A stretch of 64,000 bases of DNA from JAFGBI01 sp964480725. GTDB taxonomy: Bacteria; Myxococcota_A; Polyangia; Polyangiales; Polyangiaceae. The position numbers and the translations under genes are program-made. Shown one piece after another: positions 25,998 to 34,181 of the stretch (positions are counted from its first letter, which is position 1; every line of letters starts with the position of its first letter). The notes below the pieces were generated by a model. That model saw only the letters and a list, made by a program, of their open reading frames with translations. It was not told where the DNA came from and searched no databases. The stretch is from positions 15,336 to 79,335 of the forward strand of contig CAYZQO010000027.1 of the NCBI GenBank assembly GCA_964480725.1, in the 5' to 3' direction.

Positions 25998-26230
25998 CGT
26001 TGGCTTTCACCCGAGGCATCGACCGCGGATCGCCGAGCGCCCGCGCCCACCCGGAGGCGGGGTAGCGGCCCGCGACGGCCGACAGCCCTGGGATTTCATT
26101 CGAGAAACCCGTATACCGCAAAACCGCCGACCCCGAGAAGCGCGCCCGCCGCTCCGCCGCGCGACACCCGCGGGCCCAGGGCAGGTCCGTCAGCCCCAGC
26201 AGCGAGGGAATTCCCCGGTATTTCGAGCGA
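25998..26230. other. Divergent intergenic region upstream of phoH-like gene
   Basis: About 230 bases separate the minus-strand PIN-PhoH gene from the plus-strand membrane regulator. No clear promoter, repeat or RNA was seen. The start of the plus-strand gene is uncertain, so the region may extend to about 26305. Confidence 0.35.
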
Positions 26231-28666
26231 TTGGGGGCGCCACAGGGCGCGGCCCGTCTCGGGCTCGGCGACGGCGCGCGGGAGAGGGCCCCGACTCCCG
26301 CCCCGTTGTGGCAGAAGTGGGACGCCGTGCCGCACCTGCTCCGGTCGCCCCTGCTCCCTGGCCTGGCGATCGCGTACCTCTGCTTGACGGCGCTGACCGC
26401 CGGGACGCGCGGCCCCTGGCCGTGGCTCGCGCTGGTGACGCTGCCGCTGGCGCTGGGTGAGGTCTGGCGCCGAACGCGACGGCCCCCGAGCGGACCGGAC
26501 CGGATCGATCCGAGCGCGCGGAGCGCCCTGCGCGCGACGGCCTGGGGCGCGGCGGCGTGGCTCGCCGCCCGGACCGGACCCGCCGGCGAGGCGGCGCTCG
26601 ACGCGGCGGCCGCCGTCGGCGTCGGCACCGCCGCCGTCGGTGCGCTGATCGCGCTAGCCCGCATCGGCTCGTTCGGGGGCGTCCTGGGGCCACACCCCCT
26701 CGCTCGCTCCCTCGACGCGGCCGCCTTCGTCGGCGTCCTCTGGGGTGTCGCCGCCGCGCTCCCGGGCACCCGCGCGGTGGTCCCCTCGCGACTGATCCGC
26801 CTCGATCCACTGGCCGTCGACTACGCGACGACCACGGCGGCGGCGGGCACCCTGCTCGTCTTCGTCTTCGCCGCGCTCCGAACGCAGCGGCTACGACGCC
26901 TCGAGCTGGGCGTCACCGAGCGAGCCACCGCGGCGCTCGCCATCGCGCTCACCGCGCTCATCGTGACGGTCCCGGCCGCCCTGCTGGACGTGACCGCGCC
27001 CGACCGACTGCTCCCCGTCGGCGTCCTGGTCACGGCGGTCTTCATGGCCTGGACCGCGACGGCCAGCGACGCGGCCACGATCGCGATGGTGCTGCGCGGG
27101 ACGCTCGCGGTGGTGATGCTCGGCGCACCCACCGTGCTCGTCTCGGCGCTGTTCGCGCGCGCCATGCCGGAGAGCGCCGGCGCCATCGTGCTGGGCGGCA
27201 CCGCGACCGCGGTCGCGGTGGGGGTGATCGCGCGAGCGGTCGCGCGACCGCTCGGCCCCGAGCAGTCACGGTGGCTCGACGCCATCGACGCGGCGAGCCA
27301 GGGCGCCCTGCAGCCCGATCCCGACGCGGCCCTGCGCGCCGCCCTCGAGGCCCTCGGTCGCGCGACGGCGACCGCCGGCGTCCGCCCCGAGGTCTGGCGC
27401 GCGGACCCGGAGGCCGTGCTCAGCGTGGACGTCGCCGGCTACCTCCACGCGACGACAGGGAGCGCCCCGCCGCGCCTCTACGAGCTGGCGATGAACGAGC
27501 CCGAGCGGACCCTGCGCGCGGACGTGCTCAAGGCGGTCGAGGTGCGTCGCCCCGAGGTGCGCCCGCTGCTCGCCTGGTTCGAGGCGCGCGACGCCTTCTC
27601 GGTGACCCTGATCGTCGATGAGGCGGGGCCGGAGGGCTTCATCCTGTTGCCCCGCGGCAACCGCGCCACGCCGATGACGCTCGAGGAGGCGCGGGCGGTC
27701 CGCATGCTGACCGACCGTTTGAGCGCCCTGGCGACAGTAGCGTCCGCGCTGGCGCGCTCGCGGGAGCGAGAGCGAGCGGCGAGCGATCGCGCCGCGGAGC
27801 TAGCGGCCGAACGCGACCGCCTCGTCGGGGCGCACGGCGGCGCGGCGGCGCGCTACCGCCTCGCCGCCGAGCGACTCGCGCGGCCCGTGCGTCGTGCCGC
27901 CTACAGCCCCGCGGCGCGGGTGGCGCTCGAGCGCGTCGAGGCCCTCGCGGCGAGGACGGGCGGGCTCGTGCTGATCGCGCCGCCCGGCACCGACGCCGCC
28001 GCCTGGGCCGCCTGCGCGCACCTGGCCGGGCCCGGGGGCGACGGGCCGTTCGTCCTGGTCGATGGGGCGAGCAGCTCCGAGCACGATCCCGAAGCCTGGA
28101 ACGACCCCGAGCGGTCGCCGATCGCCCTCGCCCGCGGCGGCTCACTGGCCGTGCTCGACGTCGGTGCGCTCCCCGACCCCGTCCAGGAGGCGCTCGCGGC
28201 TCGACTCGCCAGCGAGGACGCGAGCGCCCCGAGCTCCGAGGTCGCCCCGCCGTGGCTGGTCGTCACGACCGCCGTCGCGCCCGAACTCCTGCGGCGAGAC
28301 GGTCGCCTGGCGGCCCCGCTCGCCCGACGTCTGGGGAGCGACCTGGTGCGAGTCCCCGCGCTCGGGGAGCGGGGCGAGGATCTCCACGCGCTCGTGCTCG
28401 ACGGCCTGGCCGCGGCCGGACTGCGCGAACGCGGCGCGCCGCTCGGCGTGGAGGGCCATGCGCTGCGCGCGTTGCTCGAGCACGACTGGCCCAACAACGA
28501 CGCGGAGCTCGCGTCCGTGCTGCAGGCCGCGGCGCGCCTCGCCGCGGGCCCGCTCGTGACCCTCGGCGATCTAGCCCGCGCGGGGTTTCGCCCCTTCGCC
28601 GACGCCGAGCCCTCGGCGACGCCCCTCCCCGCCGCCGAGCCGCCTCGGCGCGCACGCCGGCGTTGA
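26231..28666 (+). CDS. Membrane protein with GAF-like and degenerate sigma-54-activator-like module
   Basis: Up to 811 residues; the start is uncertain (TTG 26231 or TTG 26306). The N-terminal ~330 residues hold about eight hydrophobic helices. Residues of about 345-505 look like a GAF domain (LRADVLKAVEVRRPEVRPL ... GFILLPRGN) followed by an Ala/Arg/Glu coiled coil. The C-terminal ~240 residues resemble the AAA+ domain of sigma-54 activators. The Walker A loop is replaced by APPGTDAAAW and no GAFTGA loop is visible, while ARGGSLAVLDVGALP (Walker-B-like) and LLEHDWPNNDAELASVL (normally WPGNVREL) persist. There is no DNA-binding tail. It is probably an inactive, membrane-bound signalling relic. 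Confidence 0.65.
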   Translation: MGAPQGAARLGLGDGARERAPTPAPLWQKWDAVPHLLRSPLLPGLAIAYLCLTALTAGTRGPWPWLALVTLPLALGEVWRRTRRPPSGPDRIDPSARSALRATAWGAAAWLAARTGPAGEAALDAAAAVGVGTAAVGALIALARIGSFGGVLGPHPLARSLDAAAFVGVLWGVAAALPGTRAVVPSRLIRLDPLAVDYATTTAAAGTLLVFVFAALRTQRLRRLELGVTERATAALAIALTALIVTVPAALLDVTAPDRLLPVGVLVTAVFMAWTATASDAATIAMVLRGTLAVVMLGAPTVLVSALFARAMPESAGAIVLGGTATAVAVGVIARAVARPLGPEQSRWLDAIDAASQGALQPDPDAALRAALEALGRATATAGVRPEVWRADPEAVLSVDVAGYLHATTGSAPPRLYELAMNEPERTLRADVLKAVEVRRPEVRPLLAWFEARDAFSVTLIVDEAGPEGFILLPRGNRATPMTLEEARAVRMLTDRLSALATVASALARSRERERAASDRAAELAAERDRLVGAHGGAAARYRLAAERLARPVRRAAYSPAARVALERVEALAARTGGLVLIAPPGTDAAAWAACAHLAGPGGDGPFVLVDGASSSEHDPEAWNDPERSPIALARGGSLAVLDVGALPDPVQEALAARLASEDASAPSSEVAPPWLVVTTAVAPELLRRDGRLAAPLARRLGSDLVRVPALGERGEDLHALVLDGLAAAGLRERGAPLGVEGHALRALLEHDWPNNDAELASVLQAAARLAAGPLVTLGDLARAGFRPFADAEPSATPLPAAEPPRRARRR

Positions 28667-28725
28667 GCGCGGGGTGCAGGCGCACGGCGATCGGCGGGGC
28701 ATGGGCTCGCCGCGCACCGCCGCTA

Positions 28726-28752
28726 TTGACTGCCGCCTATCTGCGGTAGGCT
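28726..28752 (+). promoter_or_regulatory. Candidate promoter TTGACT-N15-TAGGCT
   Basis: A consensus-like -35 TTGACT (28726-28731) with TAGGCT (28747-28752) lies 9 bases before the GTG start at 28762. Spacing of 15 is short. If used, the transcript would be almost leaderless. Confidence 0.35.
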
Positions 28753-28761
28753 CGCTGCGCC

Positions 28762-31700
28762 GTGGCGTCGGAGAGGCGAGGCAACTGGAGGCTGGGTGAC
28801 CGCTTCGTGATCGAGCGCGAGGTGGGGCGCGGCGGAGCGGGCGTGGTGTACCGCGCCTTCGACAACCAGACGGAGCAGGTGGTCGCGCTCAAGGTGATCG
28901 CGGGCGACGTCGGCGTGGCGGCCGAGGACGAGGCGCGTCTGCAACGCGAGGGCGAGCTCTTGTCGAACCTCGACCACCCGGGGATCGTCAAGACCGTGGC
29001 CTACGGGCACCTCGAGGACACGGAGCAGGCCTTCGTCGCCATGGAGTGGCTCGACGGCGAGGATCTCGCGGTCCGCCAGGCTCGCGCGCCGCTCCGACTC
29101 CGGCAGACCGTCGCGCTCGCGCTGGCGGTGGGTGACGCCCTGGGCGCCGCGCACGCGGCGGGGGTCGTCCACCGCGACATCAAGCCGAGCAACATCTTCC
29201 TCTGCCGCTTGCCGCCCGACGCGCCACCGTCCGTGCTCGACTTCGCCCCCAAGCTGGTCGATTTCGGGGTGGCGGTGAGCGAAAACATCCGCGTCACGCG
29301 CACGGGGGATCTGGTGGGGACCCCGGCGTACATGGCGCCGGAGCAGGCGCGGGGCGACGCACCCATCGACGCGAGATGCGACGTCTACTCGCTGGGCGCC
29401 ACCCTCTTCGAGCTGGTCGCGGGGCGGCCGCCCCACGTGGGACCGACGGCGATCGCGACGCTCGCGCGCCTGGTGACGACGCCGGCGCCGCGGCTGTCGG
29501 ACCTGCGTCGCGACACCCCTCCGCTGCTCGACGAGCTCGTCCAGCGGATGCTCCAGACCGACCCCGAGCTCCGCCCCGCCTCGGTGGCGGAGGTGATGGG
29601 ACCGCTCTCGATACTGCTGCGCGAGTCGGGGACCGTGCCCCTCTCCATCCCACCGAGCGAGCCGGTGCTGTCGTCCCGCCTCGGCACCAGCGCGTCGCGG
29701 CTGCTCACCTCCATCGTGGCGCTCCGGTTCCCCCAGGCGAGCGCGCGAGACCGGGCGCTCGACTACCTCGCCGAGCGCGGGGCCGACGCCGTCCGGCTCG
29801 GGCAGGACGCCATCGTCGCGCACCTCGGCGCGCGCCGGGCGGTGGGGACCGAGGCCTCCACCGCACTCGATCTCGGGCGGCGCCTGGCCCACGCGGGGGC
29901 CCAGGTCGGCGTGGCGAGCGGGCGCGCCCGCATTCAGCTCCGGGGCTCGACCGGCGAGGTGAGACCGGTGGGCGAGGTCGTCGATCGGGCGGCCGCGCTG
30001 GCCCGCGACGCGCGACCGGGGGTGGTGCTCGCCGACGTCACCACCAGTGAGCTCGGCCGGGGACGCTACGAGTTTCGTGCCCGCGACGACGGCTCCACCA
30101 TCGTCGGCGAACAGGTCCGCGGCGCGCGCGCCGAGCGGGTCGGCGGGGCGCCGTTCGTGGGGCGGGAGCCCGAGCTCGCCCAGGTGCTCGCCGCCTTCGA
30201 GCGCAGCTTCCGGGACTCGACGCCGGTGCTCGTCACCCTCTCGGGGGCTCCCGGGATCGGCAAGACGCGCCTGCGGCGCGAGGTCCTCGCGCGGATCCTC
30301 AGCCAGTCCAACGCCCCGGTGGTGGTGCTCCAGCGCGCCGAGGCCTACGCCCGAGGCCACGCCCTCGGCGCCGCCGCCGACGTGCTCCGCTCGATCATCG
30401 AGCTGCCGAAGGGCAGCACGGCGGAGGAGGCGGAGCACGCCATCCTGACGCGGCTGGGTCCACCGGGACGCGACGAGGCCGAAGCGGGGAGCCGCAGCCT
30501 CCTGGCTAGCCTGCTCGCGAACACCGCGCTCCCCGAAGGGATCGACCCACGCGGTGCCCGTGACGCCCTCTGGCTCGCCATGACCGATCTGGTGCTCCAG
30601 GTCCTGGCGACGCAACCGACCATCATCGTGATGGAGGACCTCCAGTGGGCGGACCCGGAGAGCATCGGCTGGATCGACCACCTGCTGGGGCGAGCGGCGG
30701 AGCGGCCGCTGCTCGTCCTCGGGGTGCTGCGCCCGCACTTCTGGGCCGAGCACCCCGCACGCTTCACCGGGCGCGACCAGGTCCGCGTCGACCTGCGACC
30801 GCTCTCTCGCCGCGCGTCGCTGACGCTCGCCAAGGCCGTCGTCGGCGAGGGGGCGGACGAGGACACCCTGGACCGGATCGTGGAACAGGCCGCTGGGCTG
30901 CCGCTCTTCGCCGAGGAGCTCGCGCGACTGACGGCGCTCGGCGGCGACGCCCGCCACGCGCCGACCATCGAGGCGGCCATCCAGGTCAGCATCGATGCCC
31001 TCGACGACGAGTGCCGCGACGCCGTGGGCCGGCTCAGCGTCCTCGGTCTGTCCGGCTGGGATTCGGCTCTCGAGGCGCTCGGGATGCACCACGCCGAGAG
31101 CGTGATGAAGGCGCTCTCCGCGGCCGAGGTGCTGATCGAGCAGAACGTGTCGCGCTTCGTCGGCGCCCGCGAGTGGGCCTTCAAGCACGCGCTGGTCCGC
31201 GACGTCGCTTACGAGTCCCTGGGCGAGGCGGAGCGGAAGGAGCTCCACGCCCTCGCGGCGCGCTGGCTGGCGTCGATGGGGGAGGACGCCGCCACGGTCG
31301 CTGCGCATTTCGACCTTGGCGGGGAGCAACCGGCAGCCGCTGAGTACTGGGCGCGCGCTGCCGAGCACGCCCTGGCGACGAACGCCCTGGCGGACGCGGT
31401 GCGCATGGCCGAGCGGGCGCTGGCCTTCGCGGACAACCCAGCGCAGGGGTTCGCCCGGGCCCTCTGCCTCGACGAGGCATGGAACCGCCTCGATCCGCGG
31501 GCGGGGGACCGGGAGACGGCGATCCGGGAGCTCGAAACCGCCGTCCACGACGAGGCGAGCGCGGTCCGCTGTCGGGGCGCGCGAGTGCGCTTCGACGACG
31601 CGCGCGGCACCGGCGACGACCTGATGGGCCGCCTCGCCGAGGTCCGCAACGCCGCGGCGCGGCTGGGGATCCACGACGAGGAGGCGCGGTGCTCCGCGGC

Positions 31701-32676
31701 GCTGGCGTCTCGCCTCGCCTACGCCGGCCGCTTCGACGAGGCGACGGCGGAGGCCAGCCGCCTGCTCGATCTAGCGGAGCGGCGCGGGCTCAAGGGCGCG
31801 GCCCTGGACGCCTGGCAGACGCTCGCCATCGTGCGCCAGACCCAGGGCGCGCTCAGCGGCGCTCTGGAGGCGCGGCGCGCAGCCGCCGCCGCCGCCCGCA
31901 GCGCGGGGCTCAAGGAGCGGGAGGCGATGCTCACGACGAACGTGGGGTTCGCGCTCACCACCATCGGCGCGCGGCAGGAGGCCCGCGCGGCGCTCGAGGC
32001 CGGGATCGCATTGGCGGACGCGATCGGCAGCCCGGGCGCGGTGCGGCACGCGCAAATGAACCTCCTGGGATGGGCAGCGACCTTCGGCAACGACCGCGGC
32101 CTCGAGGCCCACCTGGCCGAGACGCGCGCCGACGCGGACACGGCCGCCGCCGGGGTGTGGGCGGCGCCGGATCGGGCCAACCTCGGCGCCCTGTTCTACC
32201 GTGGCTGGGAGCTGCTCCGCGCCAAGGGCGACAAGGTCTGCGCCCGCTCGCGGGGCCTGCTCAAGTTCTGCGCCGAGACCTACCGGGCGACGGGAAACAA
32301 CGACCTGCTCCCAGTCGCCCTCGCCGTCTGGGCCGAGGCGGAGCGCCGCTGCGGCAACCTCGCCCGCGCGCTCGAGCTGGCCGGCGAGGCCGCTGACCTG
32401 CTCGAGGGCGGCGCCCCGAGCTTGCTCAACGAGTCCACCGTCTACCTCTCGCTCCATGACGTCCGCGTGGATCTCGGCGACGAGGCGGGCGCCCACGACG
32501 CCATCATCCGCGCGATGGCGCCGCTCAGGCGGCGCCTCGAGGGGCTCGTTGGGACCCCCTATGCCCGGCTGTTCCTCACCGAGCTCCCGCAGAACGCCGC
32601 GCTGGTCGCCCTCGCCGAGGGGCACGGCTTCATGCCCGAGGAGATCCACCGCGTGCTGGAGAGCGCCGGCGCGTAG
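28762..32676 (+). CDS. Serine/threonine protein kinase with cyclase-like, ATPase and TPR regions (PknK-type)
   Basis: A 1304-residue protein. The kinase domain (about 12-285) has GRGGAGVVY, K44 in VALKVI, HRDIKPSN (catalytic D139), DFG at 167-169 and GTPAYMAPEQ, so it should be active. Residues of about 313-450 match a degenerate class III cyclase fold (VGVASGRARIQL, VGEVVDRAAALA) lacking metal-binding Asp. A AAA/STAND ATPase (about 470-800) has GAPGIGKT at 495-502 and Walker B IIVMEDLQWAD. The remainder (about 850-1300) is Ala/Leu-rich TPR-like helical repeats. It is a cytoplasmic regulator common in myxobacteria; the signal and targets are unknown. GTG start. Confidence 0.9.
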   Translation: MASERRGNWRLGDRFVIEREVGRGGAGVVYRAFDNQTEQVVALKVIAGDVGVAAEDEARLQREGELLSNLDHPGIVKTVAYGHLEDTEQAFVAMEWLDGEDLAVRQARAPLRLRQTVALALAVGDALGAAHAAGVVHRDIKPSNIFLCRLPPDAPPSVLDFAPKLVDFGVAVSENIRVTRTGDLVGTPAYMAPEQARGDAPIDARCDVYSLGATLFELVAGRPPHVGPTAIATLARLVTTPAPRLSDLRRDTPPLLDELVQRMLQTDPELRPASVAEVMGPLSILLRESGTVPLSIPPSEPVLSSRLGTSASRLLTSIVALRFPQASARDRALDYLAERGADAVRLGQDAIVAHLGARRAVGTEASTALDLGRRLAHAGAQVGVASGRARIQLRGSTGEVRPVGEVVDRAAALARDARPGVVLADVTTSELGRGRYEFRARDDGSTIVGEQVRGARAERVGGAPFVGREPELAQVLAAFERSFRDSTPVLVTLSGAPGIGKTRLRREVLARILSQSNAPVVVLQRAEAYARGHALGAAADVLRSIIELPKGSTAEEAEHAILTRLGPPGRDEAEAGSRSLLASLLANTALPEGIDPRGARDALWLAMTDLVLQVLATQPTIIVMEDLQWADPESIGWIDHLLGRAAERPLLVLGVLRPHFWAEHPARFTGRDQVRVDLRPLSRRASLTLAKAVVGEGADEDTLDRIVEQAAGLPLFAEELARLTALGGDARHAPTIEAAIQVSIDALDDECRDAVGRLSVLGLSGWDSALEALGMHHAESVMKALSAAEVLIEQNVSRFVGAREWAFKHALVRDVAYESLGEAERKELHALAARWLASMGEDAATVAAHFDLGGEQPAAAEYWARAAEHALATNALADAVRMAERALAFADNPAQGFARALCLDEAWNRLDPRAGDRETAIRELETAVHDEASAVRCRGARVRFDDARGTGDDLMGRLAEVRNAAARLGIHDEEARCSAALASRLAYAGRFDEATAEASRLLDLAERRGLKGAALDAWQTLAIVRQTQGALSGALEARRAAAAAARSAGLKEREAMLTTNVGFALTTIGARQEARAALEAGIALADAIGSPGAVRHAQMNLLGWAATFGNDRGLEAHLAETRADADTAAAGVWAAPDRANLGALFYRGWELLRAKGDKVCARSRGLLKFCAETYRATGNNDLLPVALAVWAEAERRCGNLARALELAGEAADLLEGGAPSLLNESTVYLSLHDVRVDLGDEAGAHDAIIRAMAPLRRRLEGLVGTPYARLFLTELPQNAALVALAEGHGFMPEEIHRVLESAGA

Positions 32677-32703
32677 CCCCCGCGCGCTCACGCCGACGGC
32701 GCT
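32662..32703. terminator. Inverted repeat around convergent stop codons
   Basis: AGCGCCGGCG (32662-32671) pairs with CGCCGACGGCGCT (32691-32703), allowing a small bulge. It encloses the stops of the kinase gene (32676) and the convergent GH130 gene (32688). Confidence 0.4.
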
Positions 32704-34172
32704 CGGCACCCCGACCCTTGACGAGCGGAGGTGAGCATCTCGAGCAAGCGCGCCAGGTCCACGATCGCGAAGCGCGAGGAGTAGTCACTCATCGCGTACG
32801 GCAAGACCAGGTGAGGGCCATGGATCTGCCCCCCACAGCTGTAGACCACGTTGGGGACGTACCCCTCGCGCTCATTCTCGGCAGGGGAGAGGAGCGGCTC
32901 GTCGAGACGGCCAATCACTCGCAGCGGGTCCTGCCGATCGAGCAGGATCGCCCCGATGCAGTAGCGACGCATGGCGCCCACGCCATGGGTGAGGAGGAGC
33001 CAACCCGCCTCCGTCTCGAGGGGCGAGCCGCAGTTGCCGAGCTGAATGAATTCCCAAGAGCGGGCGGGGCGAATCAGGAGGCGCTTGTCGTACCAGAAGT
33101 GGAGGTTGTCCGACCGCATCAGGTAGAGGTTCTCGTTGTCCTGGCGCGCGATCATGGCGAAGTCGCCGCCGACCCGCCTCGGGAAGAGGGCCATGCCCTT
33201 GTTCGCCGCCCCCGGACCGTTCAACGTGTTGATCTTGAAGTGCAGAAAGTCCGTCGTCTGGAGAAACTGCGGCAGGATCACCTTGCCGTCGTACGCGGTG
33301 TAGGTCGCGTAGTACGTCCGGGTGCCGTCCTCGTCGAAGAATTCCACGAAGCGGGCGTCCTCGATCCCGTTCGCCTCGGCCGGAGAGCAAGGAAAGATGA
33401 CCCGCTCGGACAGGTCGTGCGCGCTCTCGTAGCTCACCTCGTAGTTTGACTCAGCCAGCGCCCGGATCCCGGACGCGGTGCCAGGATCGCTCGATCCTCG
33501 ATCGGGGCGCTCCCGTCGTTCCTCGTCGAGGCGCGCCTCGAGCTCGCTCCACGAAAACGTCTCGCCGAGCCCCGCCATCACCGCCATGGTGAACTCGTTG
33601 TGGAGCCCGAGCTCGCCGAGCTTGCGCGCGAAGAGGGAGCGCTCGTAGCTCACGTCCCGCCGAGGTTCGGGCGCCGTCGCCAACGACGTGGCCGGATCGA
33701 CCGTTATCGTTCCCTCCGCGTCCACCGTCCCCGACCGAAACGCGATCGACGAGATGTGCCCCTCACCCGCCGCGCGCAGGCTGAGGATGAAGCGCCGCGA
33801 TCCAGCGGGGACTCCCGACTGGTCCGGGTGCCACACCATCGAGGGGTTGAAGAGGGCCGCCGACTCGATCGCGTACTCCTGGCTGAAATAGGCGCCCAGG
33901 AGCAGCTGGTGAGGGGGCGACAGGCGGGCCTCCGGCGCGAGATAGCCCACCAGCTGCCGGCAGCGGGAGAGGAGGAAGTCCTCCAGACGGGCGTGCCTCC
34001 CCTGGAATTGCTCGAGGGTGTGCGCGAGCTCGAGCTCCACCTCGTGCGGGGTGAGGGCCGTGACCCGAGCGACGATGTTCCGGGTCTGCTGTTCGCTGGA
34101 CGGCTGCAGCGGCCGCACCAAGACTCGGCGCTGATTGGGATAGATGACGATCGAGGAGCGCTGGACGAGCAT
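32688..34172 (-). CDS. Glycoside hydrolase family 130-like protein (mannoside phosphorylase/hydrolase)
   Basis: A 494-residue protein with the five-bladed propeller motifs of GH130: FNPSMVWHPDQ, RFILSLRA, NGIEDARFVEF (the conserved Glu-Asp-Pro/Ala-Arg block), YYATYTAYDG, LFPRRVGGDFAMIARQDNENLYL, SDNLHFW, WEFIQLGNCGSPLETEAGWLLLTHG, and VVYSCGGQIHGPHLVLPYAMSD. The phosphate-binding Arg/His set of phosphorylases cannot be assigned by eye, so hydrolase or phosphorylase remains open. The N-terminal ~100 residues are an extension seen in long GH130 forms. It is followed on the same strand by two GT4 genes, implying a shared mannose-type glycan. Confidence 0.85.
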   Translation of the reverse strand: MLVQRSSIVIYPNQRRVLVRPLQPSSEQQTRNIVARVTALTPHEVELELAHTLEQFQGRHARLEDFLLSRCRQLVGYLAPEARLSPPHQLLLGAYFSQEYAIESAALFNPSMVWHPDQSGVPAGSRRFILSLRAAGEGHISSIAFRSGTVDAEGTITVDPATSLATAPEPRRDVSYERSLFARKLGELGLHNEFTMAVMAGLGETFSWSELEARLDEERRERPDRGSSDPGTASGIRALAESNYEVSYESAHDLSERVIFPCSPAEANGIEDARFVEFFDEDGTRTYYATYTAYDGKVILPQFLQTTDFLHFKINTLNGPGAANKGMALFPRRVGGDFAMIARQDNENLYLMRSDNLHFWYDKRLLIRPARSWEFIQLGNCGSPLETEAGWLLLTHGVGAMRRYCIGAILLDRQDPLRVIGRLDEPLLSPAENEREGYVPNVVYSCGGQIHGPHLVLPYAMSDYSSRFAIVDLARLLEMLTSARQGSGCRAPSA

Positions 34173-34181
34173 AAGGAGGAC

